A stretch of 50,879 nt of DNA from NCBI RefSeq assembly GCF_030151085.1, contig NZ_JASLER010000082.1, positions 1 to 50,879 on the forward strand, written 5' to 3'. Source of the stretch: Bacteroides sp. Lineage in GTDB: Bacteria; Bacteroidota; Bacteroidia; Bacteroidales; Bacteroidaceae. The notes beneath the pieces are model-generated. The model was not told the DNA's origin. It saw only the letters and a program-made list of their open reading frames with translations, and searched no databases. The translations under genes were made by a program, and so were the position numbers. The stretch's first letter is position 1, and the number at the start of each line of letters is the position of its first letter. Of this stretch, positions 32,887-42,290 are shown one piece after another.

Positions 32887-35800
32887 ATCGGATGGATTGA
32901 GCAGGGAGAGGCGGCTAGAGAGGGCTTTGGCGCCTGTCACCCTGGCGGTATTGGAAGAGCGTTTTCCGATATTGCTTGCACGTGCACTCAGCCAGTCGGA
33001 TTTTTCTTCTATTTTTAAATTTCAGCCGCTTGTCGTTTTGCTTGAAATAGAACTATTTGATACGGATGCGGCTGAGAAAACTTTTATGGAATATTCTACA
33101 GCGGAGAAGTTTGTTCCGGCAGTTTATGAACTGACTTCGCAAATGGATGATTGGTGTAGAAGACTGGAATATGCTTGCCTGTCTGGGAAGCAACTCACTC
33201 TTTTGAAAGATTTGTCCGGTCAGATAGCTACTAATATCAGTCCGATGTTCAGTACTTTTTATAAGCAGTATGGCAATTATCCAGGTGAACCTCCCCGGCA
33301 GATATGGTTGGTTGCCGGAAAAAGAAACAGGGAAGAAAACAAGTCGGATGATTTTTCCCGACGTTTTTATTTATTGTTGTTGGCATCTGTTCGTTTACTA
33401 CAGTCCAAATGTGAATTGTATAGAGAGGAAATCTATTCTTCCGGTAAAATGGATCCTTCTTTAGCTGTTATTGTAGCTTTTCTGCATAATTACGGAGAGA
33501 TTGCTGGTAGTTTCAATATGCGTTGGAGAGCACTTCCGATGTTTTATCTGAACGAGATTCTGAAAGCTGTACGAAAGAAGCAGTTTGACGGTATTACTTG
33601 GTTGACTTTTGAGAGTACGCCAGTAGGAACAGGTACTGTTCTGCATCGGGATACTTATTTGAAGGCAGATAAAGACAAATTGGCTTCAGGGTATAAATTG
33701 TTGTCGGATGTAAGATTAACGCAAATGTCGCTTGCCGAAATGGCGGTTGTGGTGGTTGAAAAGAATAAAGAACGTTATCCCGAGGCAGCTTTGGAATATG
33801 TCACAGCTGTAAAGCAAAGAGTAGTACCGAATAAAACATACTCTTCCGTACCGATCGGATTTTGTCTGCATTCGGCAATGCTGTTGTTGGGTGAAGGGAA
33901 ACGTGAAGTAAACGTATTGTTTTCTCTGACATCCGATTCATTGATTTTTATGGATGATACCATTGCACAGGTTGCTCGGATACAGGAAATTAGTCGGGAT
34001 GAAGCTTTGTTTAAAATGCTTCATGATGCTTTCTATCTTTGGGTCAGTACGTCAGAGGGATGGCAGTCTATAGAAAATTTCTATCTCCGTTTTGAGGAAG
34101 ATGAAGGCCTTAGATTGGTTTTCAGGTTGGATGAGGATTTTCCGTCTGTTTCCCCCTTGGAAGGAGAACTGGAACCTTCGATGCGATTGTTAGTGAACTC
34201 TACGGCTTGGTTGTTTCCATATTCATGGGCACGTAAGATGTATATTAAGTCGGTGAAGATAAATGTTTCCGTTCAAGGATTACGTCATTTCCAAGTATAT
34301 AATGATTTAGGAAGTATAGATATTCACCAGGCTTTTGCTCCTTTCGGAACTGCGGGAGAAAAGGGAGCATGGTTTGCTTTCGGATGTTATGAAATGGCCT
34401 GTAAAGCGGTGAAAACGGTTGACTTCAACTTTAATTGGCAGCATTTACCTACTTGTAATGGTGGTTTGGAGGAGTATTACAGGACGTATAATAAATCTAT
34501 AGATAATCGTTCATTTAAAGGCCGGATCGATCAACTTCGCAGTAGAGGATGGAAGCCTTTGGCTGATTCCGATCTACTTTATCTGTTCCGTACATCTCCT
34601 GAGTCGGTGCCACAGAAAGATGAGCCTTTGGTAGAACATGTAGAAATGCACTTTTCTGTTTCGGAGAACTCTGTTTTGCCTTTGGGGATGGCTGATAAAT
34701 TCCATTTGTCAAATGTGCGTTCCGGCTTTTATCGTTTGATGTTGACTGAACCTGATATGGGATTCGGGATGTACGAATATCATCGTTTGTTTGCAGAAAC
34801 AATGATGTATAACAGTCGTGCGCGGCGCAAGAAACCATTGCCGGAAGTTCCTCTGTCTTTATCGATGGATACATCCCAACTGGGATATGTGGCAGAAGAG
34901 GAGTGCTTTTTTAATGTAGGGAATACCTCTGAAATCCGTTTTTCGCATATTCGTCCGTTATCCAATCAAAATAATTCATATTCAGACAATAGCCATCCCA
35001 TTGCTATGCTGGATGGACCGGAGGACGAAGGTAATTTGCTAATAGGTATCAAAGGAGCTATCGGAGAGAATCTGATACGGATGTATCTGGAAATGGAGTT
35101 ATTGCAGCGGGAGATAGATCATGATTTTCTACCCCATACTGACTGGTACTATCGGGATGCTTCTTGTTGGGTTCAGATGGATGCAATCAATGTACTTCGT
35201 GACGATACGGGGGGATTAATGCATAGCGGAGCGGTTGTATTGCAGTTACCTTTCCGTGTAACCCCTGAGATGACCGATTCTGAAGAAATATTCTGGCTTT
35301 GTGTGGGTGTACATTCGCATTTGGATAATTGTTCTACCCTACGATCTATCTATTTGAATGTTGCAGAAGTAAAACCGGAAATGACTGAAGGAGTTAAATT
35401 ATCCGTTCCGGGTCTGGTAGGATATGAGAGGATCGCTCCTCTTGTGGGGACTCGATCGGAAGAGGATATAGCAGAAGTACGTACCCGCATGAGTGAACGT
35501 GTGGCGCATCGGAATCGTTTATTGCTCTCTGATGAATACGAACAAATGGTGTTGCAGGAGTTTCCGGATATAGTAAAGGTTAAATGTTTTCCGGGTATGG
35601 ATGCCAAACGGCAGAATAGAAGTTCTTTAGTGACTTTGGCTGTGATACACACCCGTAGTGGAGATACATATCCTTTGTGTACGGATGAATTGTTGTGCCG
35701 TGTGGAGGAACATCTCCGACAATATACTTCTCCTTTTGTCAAGGTTGATGTGATTAACCCTGTTTACGAAGAAGTTACTGTGTTTTGTGGAGTTAGTTTG

Positions 35801-36190
35801 AAAGTTGGTGAAGCTGCGGGGACTGCAATACAGGAAGTTCACGAAGGATTGAGAGATTGTATAGAACCTTGGAATAAGATAGGAGAAACCCCCGTCTTTG
35901 GCTATTCATTCTCTATGCGTGATTTGCAAAGTCGGATTAAAGAAAGTAAAGGGGTTAGCACCATACATGGAATAAAGTTGTTACAGGTCGTCTTCGAGGA
36001 TGGAGGGAGGTATGACCTTCGGGAGTATATATCAACAGATGAAGAAGAGTTGGTTATTGCTCCTTCCGTGCCTTGGGCAATATTAGTTCCCGCTTCCAGA
36101 CATTATGTGAAACTTGTGTCGGAAGGTGAGTGGCGCAAAGAGATAGAGATTGGTGATTTTGAAATAGATAATACGTTTGTGATAAAATAG
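32870..36190 (+). CDS. Large baseplate wedge protein (gpJ/gp6-like, Afp11-type)
   Basis: This protein has 1106 residues from the ATG at 32870; an ATG at 32837 would give a 50-bp overlap with gp25 and a non-conserved start. The C-terminal third is the recognisable part. RNRLLLSDEYEQMVLQEFPD, then IVKVKCFPG, and the TSPFVKVDVINPVYEEVTVF region match the Baseplate_J family of eCIS. The middle (about 300-800) has beta-sandwich-like stretches that I cannot assign and may decorate the outer baseplate. It should form the wedge ring around the hub together with gp25 and the 36928 product. It is unusually long for the family. Confidence 0.88.
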   Translation: MRNISESDGLSRERRLERALAPVTLAVLEERFPILLARALSQSDFSSIFKFQPLVVLLEIELFDTDAAEKTFMEYSTAEKFVPAVYELTSQMDDWCRRLEYACLSGKQLTLLKDLSGQIATNISPMFSTFYKQYGNYPGEPPRQIWLVAGKRNREENKSDDFSRRFYLLLLASVRLLQSKCELYREEIYSSGKMDPSLAVIVAFLHNYGEIAGSFNMRWRALPMFYLNEILKAVRKKQFDGITWLTFESTPVGTGTVLHRDTYLKADKDKLASGYKLLSDVRLTQMSLAEMAVVVVEKNKERYPEAALEYVTAVKQRVVPNKTYSSVPIGFCLHSAMLLLGEGKREVNVLFSLTSDSLIFMDDTIAQVARIQEISRDEALFKMLHDAFYLWVSTSEGWQSIENFYLRFEEDEGLRLVFRLDEDFPSVSPLEGELEPSMRLLVNSTAWLFPYSWARKMYIKSVKINVSVQGLRHFQVYNDLGSIDIHQAFAPFGTAGEKGAWFAFGCYEMACKAVKTVDFNFNWQHLPTCNGGLEEYYRTYNKSIDNRSFKGRIDQLRSRGWKPLADSDLLYLFRTSPESVPQKDEPLVEHVEMHFSVSENSVLPLGMADKFHLSNVRSGFYRLMLTEPDMGFGMYEYHRLFAETMMYNSRARRKKPLPEVPLSLSMDTSQLGYVAEEECFFNVGNTSEIRFSHIRPLSNQNNSYSDNSHPIAMLDGPEDEGNLLIGIKGAIGENLIRMYLEMELLQREIDHDFLPHTDWYYRDASCWVQMDAINVLRDDTGGLMHSGAVVLQLPFRVTPEMTDSEEIFWLCVGVHSHLDNCSTLRSIYLNVAEVKPEMTEGVKLSVPGLVGYERIAPLVGTRSEEDIAEVRTRMSERVAHRNRLLLSDEYEQMVLQEFPDIVKVKCFPGMDAKRQNRSSLVTLAVIHTRSGDTYPLCTDELLCRVEEHLRQYTSPFVKVDVINPVYEEVTVFCGVSLKVGEAAGTAIQEVHEGLRDCIEPWNKIGETPVFGYSFSMRDLQSRIKESKGVSTIHGIKLLQVVFEDGGRYDLREYISTDEEELVIAPSVPWAILVPASRHYVKLVSEGEWRKEIEIGDFEIDNTFVIK

Positions 36191-36195
36191 CGGAT

Positions 36196-36912
36196 ATGGC
36201 AAAAACGAATCGCAGAACCTTAAAGGAGTATTTCGGTAAAGGGAAAAAGCCCGATAGCGGACAATTTGCCGATTTGATAGACTCGATGCTGAATATCGTG
36301 GATGATGGCTTCAATAAGTCGGCAGAGAGGGGATTGCAGCTTTCTCCGCTGGATGATGAAGGGGCAGTTATGGAGATTCGCCAGAATATACTGGATAATG
36401 AACCGGCATGGATCGTGGCATTGGGCAAAGGTGGCGAACTGAATATACATCGTGGACTAGATGAAGAGCCTGCGGTAAGTCTTTTTCAAGATGGAAAGAT
36501 TGTATTAGGTACGAAAGATAAAATAGAACTTGAAATAAAGGGTACCGTTCGTGCGGATAGCTTTATTGGAAATTATTTGAAAGGAAAAGTACCTGCGAAT
36601 GGGCAGTGGCAGAATATCGGTGAATTGGAATATAGTTGTATGGGATATCAAATTGAAGCAGCTTGCGGACTGAAAGGTAAAGGCCGTTATGCGCTGGCAG
36701 AGGCGACCGCCATACATTGTTTTGGTAAGCATCCTAGGATCCGTTCAAGTCATTCCTGGTTTGGCAGTCGTTTTAACAGAATACAATTTCGTTGGTATAG
36801 CGAAGGATTGAATTCCTGCTTACAAGTGCGTACCCGTTCGGATTACGGTGAAGATGTATGGGTTCATTATTGCATCAAACGACTGTTCGACATGGATTTT
36901 GTTTCTCGATAA
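36196..36912 (+). CDS. Fibre-like or baseplate-attached adhesin candidate
   Basis: This is a 238-residue protein of no clear family. Residues 1-50 (RRTLKEYFGKGKKPDSGQFA, then DLIDSMLNIVDDGF) resemble the N-terminal attachment segment of small tail-fibre proteins in Bacteroidetes phage-like systems. Residues ~78-130 hold short repeated strands ending GTVRADSFIGNYLKGKVPAN, a pattern common just before fibre tip domains. The last ~105 residues (from QWQNIGELEYSCMGYQIEAA) form a compact, Cys- and aromatic-rich domain that could bind a receptor. It sits between two baseplate genes, where Afp/Pvc carry fibre genes nearby. Fibre function is inferred from pattern and place. Confidence 0.6.
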   Translation: MAKTNRRTLKEYFGKGKKPDSGQFADLIDSMLNIVDDGFNKSAERGLQLSPLDDEGAVMEIRQNILDNEPAWIVALGKGGELNIHRGLDEEPAVSLFQDGKIVLGTKDKIELEIKGTVRADSFIGNYLKGKVPANGQWQNIGELEYSCMGYQIEAACGLKGKGRYALAEATAIHCFGKHPRIRSSHSWFGSRFNRIQFRWYSEGLNSCLQVRTRSDYGEDVWVHYCIKRLFDMDFVSR

Positions 36913-36927
36913 GTAAGTGAATAAGAT

Positions 36928-38745
36928 ATGGAAGGACACATTTCTATTACGCGTAAAACTGAAAGCCAGGATCTTTATACCCGGCTTCAAGAGAAGGCGC
37001 TGAAAGATATTCAGCGTATTGCGGGGAAGGTGTGGACTGATTATAACCTGCACGACCCGGGAGTTACACTACTTGACGTGCTGAATTATGTACTGGTTGA
37101 AACAGATTACCGTATGGGTTTCACCTTACCGGATTATCTGACTTTGCCACAAAAAGAATTTACTCCTCGTGAGCATGCATTGTTTGCTCCTTCGGAGATA
37201 TTCCCTGTTAATCCGGTGACGGTAACAGATTATCGGAAGCTGTTTATTTCAAATATTGATGACTTGTCGGATGTGCGGGTAATTGTGCACCCGGAATCAG
37301 GGATATACGATTTTGTATTGGATGTATGGCCCGATACTACTGATGCAAGGAGAAAACGGATTCTGAAAGAAGTATTCAATTTATATCACACTCATCGTAA
37401 TCTGTGCGAAGATGTCGGTATTATACGTTTTTTGGAATACGATATTCTTCAGATATGTGCAGAGATCGAAATTGATGATACAATGGATTCCAATATGCTG
37501 ACGGCACGAATATTTTTCGAGATTCAAGAGTTTCTCCGGGCAGGTGTACGGTTTCGCAGGGTTGATGAATTAATGGCGGAAGGTTGGTCACCGGATGAGA
37601 TTTTAGAAGGTCCGGAGCAGGTCCGTATGGTGGTGGATGATGCTTCTTTGTGTATGGATTGGGAAGAATATGATGTAGCTTGGCTGTATCAGCGGCTTCG
37701 CGATTTGCCGGGAGTCAGCCGCATTTCATCTTTTTATTTTAAAGAAGATGGGAATTTGCTGCATGGCAATCTGAAGAGGAAAAGTATATTTCAAGGTTAT
37801 GCTTTGGCTGAGATGGGGTATAGAAAGCATGAAATATCATTGACGCGTAGGGGGAGGTCTGTTCTTATTCTTTGGGATGCTGTTCAGCTTCATTTTGGTT
37901 CCATGCGCGCCACTTTATATGGTGCCCAGAATCGTACAACGGATAAGGAAGTATTGGATACCGTACCTACGGGAACCCACAGGGATGTGTTTGCTCATTA
38001 CTCTTTGCGTAATGATTTGCCTGGATGTTTCCGGGAAAATATAGGTGAGCAAGCCAGTGCATATTTGGAGATCTTCGATTGTCTGACGGAGAACGTATTG
38101 GATGAACTGAAGTCACTTCCATATTGGATGGAGCCGGACGAGACTGGTTTAACTGCGAAAAAAGAAGAATGGATAGATGTTATTGAGGGCATTTACGGAG
38201 AAGATAGTAATTTGCCTTTTCTATGGAAATATGAAGATGAGTTGGAACGCCGTAAGCGCAGAGTTTCTTTTTTGGAGAATATTCCATTATGGGGATTGAA
38301 TAGAGGAAAAGGTCTGAATTTACTGGACACTGCGCAACAGGATGAAGCTGGGATTGAAACCTATTTTAAAAAGGTATTGAATATCGAGAAATACCAAATG
38401 GAATTTTTTCTTTTGGAATATCGCTTTTTGGAATATAGAAATAGTGAATTTGCCGTAGCGGAAGAAAATGTTTTCCGGATTGCAGTTGTGCTGGCTGTAG
38501 ATGAAAAATGGCTGTTGGATGGTGATTTCAGGCATGGATGCGGAGAACTTTTGACTAGACGACTACCTGCCCATATTCAGATGACATTGTTTTGGCAGAG
38601 AAGGGGGCAAATAGCTGCATTCCGTTCAAATTATCTTTTTTGGAAATATTCCCTTTCTACTCAGCGAAAATATGGACTAGAAGAGTTGTGTGACAAGATA
38701 AAAAAGGATTTGGAAGATGATTACAATTGGTACTGTAAAATTTGA
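36928..38745 (+). CDS. Second baseplate wedge-like protein (Afp12-like)
   Basis: This 605-residue protein carries, at ~38-65, the segment VWTDYNLHDPGVTLLDVLNY followed by DYRMGFTLPDYL. The Trp-Thr-Asp-Tyr-Asn-x-His-Asp-Pro-Gly motif marks a family of baseplate-associated proteins in eCIS and phage-like particles. VNPVTVTDYRKLFISNIDDL (~96-115) and the following VRVIVH strand also fit. The middle and C-terminus are helical with many Trp/Tyr residues, and I see no enzyme motif. It overlaps the tape-measure gene by 29 bp. By position and motif it should pair with the 32870 product in the wedges; the Afp12 equivalence is an inference. Confidence 0.78.
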   Translation: MEGHISITRKTESQDLYTRLQEKALKDIQRIAGKVWTDYNLHDPGVTLLDVLNYVLVETDYRMGFTLPDYLTLPQKEFTPREHALFAPSEIFPVNPVTVTDYRKLFISNIDDLSDVRVIVHPESGIYDFVLDVWPDTTDARRKRILKEVFNLYHTHRNLCEDVGIIRFLEYDILQICAEIEIDDTMDSNMLTARIFFEIQEFLRAGVRFRRVDELMAEGWSPDEILEGPEQVRMVVDDASLCMDWEEYDVAWLYQRLRDLPGVSRISSFYFKEDGNLLHGNLKRKSIFQGYALAEMGYRKHEISLTRRGRSVLILWDAVQLHFGSMRATLYGAQNRTTDKEVLDTVPTGTHRDVFAHYSLRNDLPGCFRENIGEQASAYLEIFDCLTENVLDELKSLPYWMEPDETGLTAKKEEWIDVIEGIYGEDSNLPFLWKYEDELERRKRRVSFLENIPLWGLNRGKGLNLLDTAQQDEAGIETYFKKVLNIEKYQMEFFLLEYRFLEYRNSEFAVAEENVFRIAVVLAVDEKWLLDGDFRHGCGELLTRRLPAHIQMTLFWQRRGQIAAFRSNYLFWKYSLSTQRKYGLEELCDKIKKDLEDDYNWYCKI

Positions 38746-41674
38746 TTTTAAAGCGGATGATGAGCCTTTTGCCCTGAAATTGAACGGGGGATGGGACTCC
38801 TTTTTCCAGACTTCTTTCGAAGAAGTGGTGGAGGAAGTTTTGTCTGCTTATGATCAATCAGACCGTACGATTGTGATTGATTCCTTGCCCCTTGATTTGG
38901 GGAATATTGAGGAAGAACAATTCTATAAGCATTTTCCTATCCGTCTTCGTGAAGTATTGCAGAAATATTGTAAGGAAAAGATTGAAGCACAGCAGATTAT
39001 GGATGTGAATAGAGAAGGGGTACGAATTGTTTCTACAGGAAAAAGTGCGTTTGAGATGCTCTCTTTCTTTTTGATGCACGGCTATTTTCCGTTCGAAATA
39101 GATCAGGAATATACTGATTTGAATTTCCTGCTGAAAAAAGTCATTGATGAAGAAGCTTATCGTTTTAAAGAGTTTCTTAACTCTTACGGACATTATGATT
39201 TCTTATGCAGGAGGTTGGTGTATCAGTTCAATGACGGGCAATTGGAACAGATTGTTCGTATTGTACAGCCTTCTGAAAGCATTTTTGTCAACCTTTATGT
39301 AAGAGTACAGATACAAACCTACGATTCTTTGAAAAGGTCTGATATAACGAGAAACGAATATCGTGATGTGGTCTGGATACTTGTACTGGCTTATCTGTTT
39401 GCCGAGAGTGTGGGATATTTCAGCCGTAAACAGATTATTCTGCATACACTTCGGGGAGTGGCGGCACATTTGAATTATTCTTTGGCGGAAATAACCCGTT
39501 TACTCACCGAGGGCATTCAAAAACTTGAAAATACCGTTGTACAATTACCGGAGTTATGGAGCATATTGAAAGAAATCCGGCAAAATATGCAGGCGGAAAT
39601 TTGGGCTTTGGATGGTGATTATCATGTCTGTCTTATGCGTGAAATCATTTCTGCTTTGCGCCACAGAGTAACAAGGAAAGAGGCGGAAAATATAATATCC
39701 TGTGAACACATGTTCGGCATTTTATCCGATGCGGTACATTGTCGGAAGTTATTACAACAATTACAAGAGAAAGAGATTCATCAGTTGGTGAAGGTTGTTA
39801 TTCCTCAAGAAAGTGATTTTGTTATAACATACGCATGCTTGCTCGATAAACATAAGGATGTTGGAACATTTACAGGAAAAGCCGGAAGTGAATTTCGTCT
39901 GTTAAAGTGGGAGTTTATTTTTGCCGTATTATTTTCTATGCCGGTTTCTGCTTTTAGCCGAAGGCAATTTGTGTGTTCTGTGCTTAAACATTTGGCTGCC
40001 CATTATAATCTTTCTCTAACTGATTTGATACATTGGCTATATGTGGATGACGAGTTGAAACAGCTTTTTCCATCATCGGGTATAACGATGGTTCTGCAAG
40101 AGTTGGAGCAGATGTTTATGTCTGAAGAAAAGAAAGAAATGGATGATATCCGTTCTGTAGAGGATTGGACTTATATTCTGCAAACTTCGTTATCGATTCG
40201 AAAATTTATAGATATGCATACCGAGCAGCAGATTGATACTTTAGTCATTCGTCTGTTTCCATATCAAGGCAAGTTTATAGTCAGTTATGCAGCTTTGCTA
40301 GAAAAAGGATATGCTTCAGGAATGCTTCAAGGTAAGGCAGGAGGAGAATTCCGTTCAATGAAGTGGGAGTTTATATTTTCTTGTTTCTCTGCCGATCATA
40401 CTTTAGCATTTCATCAGAAACACTTTGTTTATTCTGTTTTGCGGCGTATAGCTGCCCGTTACAATCAGGAGATCACTACATTGATTGGTTACTTTTTGCA
40501 TGAACTCACGACTTTGTTATCTCAGCATCAGTTTGTACAGTTGGGTAATATCTTGAAAGAACTTTATGAAGAACATCTTTTGCCTATGACTGATGTGTCA
40601 GTGGTTCGTTCTAAAACAGATCAGGAACTGGAGGCTTGGGCTATTTATTTGTTTGGTTCGGATGTAGTATTATCCGGAAACCGTGAATCCTATATAGAGA
40701 AATGGCTTGTCTTTTTCTTGGATGAGAAGAATGGACTTTTTAAGGTACTGTGGAAATCCGGTCGAATGAGTGAAACTTTATTATTGAAGTTAGTGAACCG
40801 AAGTTCTGCCTTGCGTAATCTTTGGCTTCGTCGCATTGGAGATACCCGCTTGCTTGTTATTTATCGCCGTTGGCTTTCAGTATATGCAGCATTACGTTCC
40901 CGTTTCCAGGAGTATGTTTTCCTGGAATCGTTGGGAGAGTATCTGTCAGTTTGGATGGTGGAACTTACTGCAACTAAATATTTATCGTGGTCGGAGCAAG
41001 AGATTATGGATTTCTTGTTTGTCCGCGTACGTGATAATTTACTTCATGGATTTATTGTTTTATTAAATAAAATACAAGTTATGAATGATTATGAAAGAGA
41101 ATTAGAATGGTTTCGTCGAATGGAGGAAATGGCTAAGAAACAGGATTGTGAAAGAGAAAACCATGCTGTGAATAATGCAGGTTTAGTACTGTTAGGTCCA
41201 TATTTGCCTATGATGTGCAGAAGGATGGATATAGTGGATGGAAATCTATCTTTTAAGTCTATGGGTGACCGTATTCATTTTATTTTTGCTTTGCAGTATT
41301 TGGCTTATGGCGAGCAACGGGAATGGAATGAGGAGGAACTTTATTTGAATAAAGTTTATGCCGGAATGATTGATACTAATGAGCCGTTACCTCGTACCTA
41401 TCTACTGAGTGATGCAGATATTACATTACTAGACTCTATGTTCGAAATGATACTTAGAAACTGGGATAAGATGAGAAATACTTCACCAAATGGTTTTCGG
41501 AATTCATTTATTCTGAGGAAAGGTATTGTAGAAAAAGACGATAAAGATAAGAGATTCTGGAAAGTCAAAGTAGAACAAAAAGCCTTTGATGTATTACTTG
41601 ATTCATTACCTTGGGGATATAAAATACAGCCTTTCCGCTGGATGGAAGAGATTATTAGGGTTGAATGGAGATAA
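38717..41674 (+). CDS. Contractile injection system tape measure protein
   Basis: This is a 985-residue soluble helical protein. The N-terminal signature at ~53-80 (VIDSLPLDLGNIEEEQFYKH, then FPIRLREVLQKY) is the one seen at the start of CIS tape-measure proteins in eCIS. Three internal repeats follow at about 172-264, 351-442 and 502-594. Each contains an IVRIVQPSES- or VVIPQESDF-type strand, then a KWEFIF-type helix and a LRGVAAHLNYS- or LKHLAAHYNLS-type motif. In Afp the tape measure sets tube length. The start overlaps the previous gene by 29 bp; the stop is 25 bp before the eCIS core start. Confidence 0.85.
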   Translation: MITIGTVKFDFKADDEPFALKLNGGWDSFFQTSFEEVVEEVLSAYDQSDRTIVIDSLPLDLGNIEEEQFYKHFPIRLREVLQKYCKEKIEAQQIMDVNREGVRIVSTGKSAFEMLSFFLMHGYFPFEIDQEYTDLNFLLKKVIDEEAYRFKEFLNSYGHYDFLCRRLVYQFNDGQLEQIVRIVQPSESIFVNLYVRVQIQTYDSLKRSDITRNEYRDVVWILVLAYLFAESVGYFSRKQIILHTLRGVAAHLNYSLAEITRLLTEGIQKLENTVVQLPELWSILKEIRQNMQAEIWALDGDYHVCLMREIISALRHRVTRKEAENIISCEHMFGILSDAVHCRKLLQQLQEKEIHQLVKVVIPQESDFVITYACLLDKHKDVGTFTGKAGSEFRLLKWEFIFAVLFSMPVSAFSRRQFVCSVLKHLAAHYNLSLTDLIHWLYVDDELKQLFPSSGITMVLQELEQMFMSEEKKEMDDIRSVEDWTYILQTSLSIRKFIDMHTEQQIDTLVIRLFPYQGKFIVSYAALLEKGYASGMLQGKAGGEFRSMKWEFIFSCFSADHTLAFHQKHFVYSVLRRIAARYNQEITTLIGYFLHELTTLLSQHQFVQLGNILKELYEEHLLPMTDVSVVRSKTDQELEAWAIYLFGSDVVLSGNRESYIEKWLVFFLDEKNGLFKVLWKSGRMSETLLLKLVNRSSALRNLWLRRIGDTRLLVIYRRWLSVYAALRSRFQEYVFLESLGEYLSVWMVELTATKYLSWSEQEIMDFLFVRVRDNLLHGFIVLLNKIQVMNDYERELEWFRRMEEMAKKQDCERENHAVNNAGLVLLGPYLPMMCRRMDIVDGNLSFKSMGDRIHFIFALQYLAYGEQREWNEEELYLNKVYAGMIDTNEPLPRTYLLSDADITLLDSMFEMILRNWDKMRNTSPNGFRNSFILRKGIVEKDDKDKRFWKVKVEQKAFDVLLDSLPWGYKIQPFRWMEEIIRVEWR

Positions 41675-41699
41675 GAAACTAGTTAAATGGAGAGTGGAT

Positions 41700-42284
41700 A
41701 TGATGAGTACTGAGAAAATGAATATGGATGCTGCTCCTACACGGGTACGGCAATCCAAACAGGCTGATGGAAGTATACAGTTAGCCGATAATCGTGAACT
41801 CTCTGCAGCACAAGCCAAGATGGCAGGTATTGTGCAACGTGCAGACGATGAAGATGATTTGTTACAGGGAAAGTTTGTAGCTCAGCGAGACGAAGATGAG
41901 GACGACTTGCTGCAAGGTAAGTTTGAACAGCCTCTTCAGTGTAAAGAAGAAAACAATACAGGTATTCCAGATGATGTGAAACAGCGTATGGAGGATTCAT
42001 TTGGTACCGACTTCTCTAGTGTACGCGTTCATCCGGATTCGGCTAAAGCTCCTGAGGTAGGAGCCTTAGCATATACTCAGGGTACTGACATTCACTTTGC
42101 TCCGGGACAATTTAAGCCTGACACATCTGTGGGACAACAGTTGCTTGGACATGAATTAACCCATGTTGTTCAGCAAGCCGAAGGGCGTGTACAGCCTACT
42201 ACAGAGATTGGCGGAATGCCGGTTAATGATAATGAAGGACTGGAACACGAAGCGGATGTATTGGGAACCAAAGCTGCAAGATAA
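41700..42284 (+). CDS. eCIS core domain protein (DUF4157, HELTH motif)
   Basis: This protein has 194 residues from the ATG at 41700; the frame extends to 41586, but that part overlaps the tape-measure gene and is not typical. Residues 1-50 are low-complexity. Two copies of DEDDLLQGKF lie at 50-59 and 66-75, a short repeat usual for this family. The DUF4157 domain at ~89-165 ends in GHELTHVVQQ (His151-Glu-Leu-Thr-His155), followed by LEHEAD, the zinc-metalloprotease-like HExxH plus downstream Glu/Asp. The domain is the commonest marker of eCIS clusters and is also fused to toxins elsewhere. Whether it cuts protein or acts as a cargo/assembly factor is not known. Confidence 0.87.
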   Translation: MMSTEKMNMDAAPTRVRQSKQADGSIQLADNRELSAAQAKMAGIVQRADDEDDLLQGKFVAQRDEDEDDLLQGKFEQPLQCKEENNTGIPDDVKQRMEDSFGTDFSSVRVHPDSAKAPEVGALAYTQGTDIHFAPGQFKPDTSVGQQLLGHELTHVVQQAEGRVQPTTEIGGMPVNDNEGLEHEADVLGTKAAR

Positions 42285-42290
42285 TATGCC

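Noticed and set aside
41700..41930. Tandem acidic repeat considered as a CRISPR or DNA repeat
   Set aside because: The repeat is at protein level (DEDDLLQGKF twice) with different codons, inside a coding gene.
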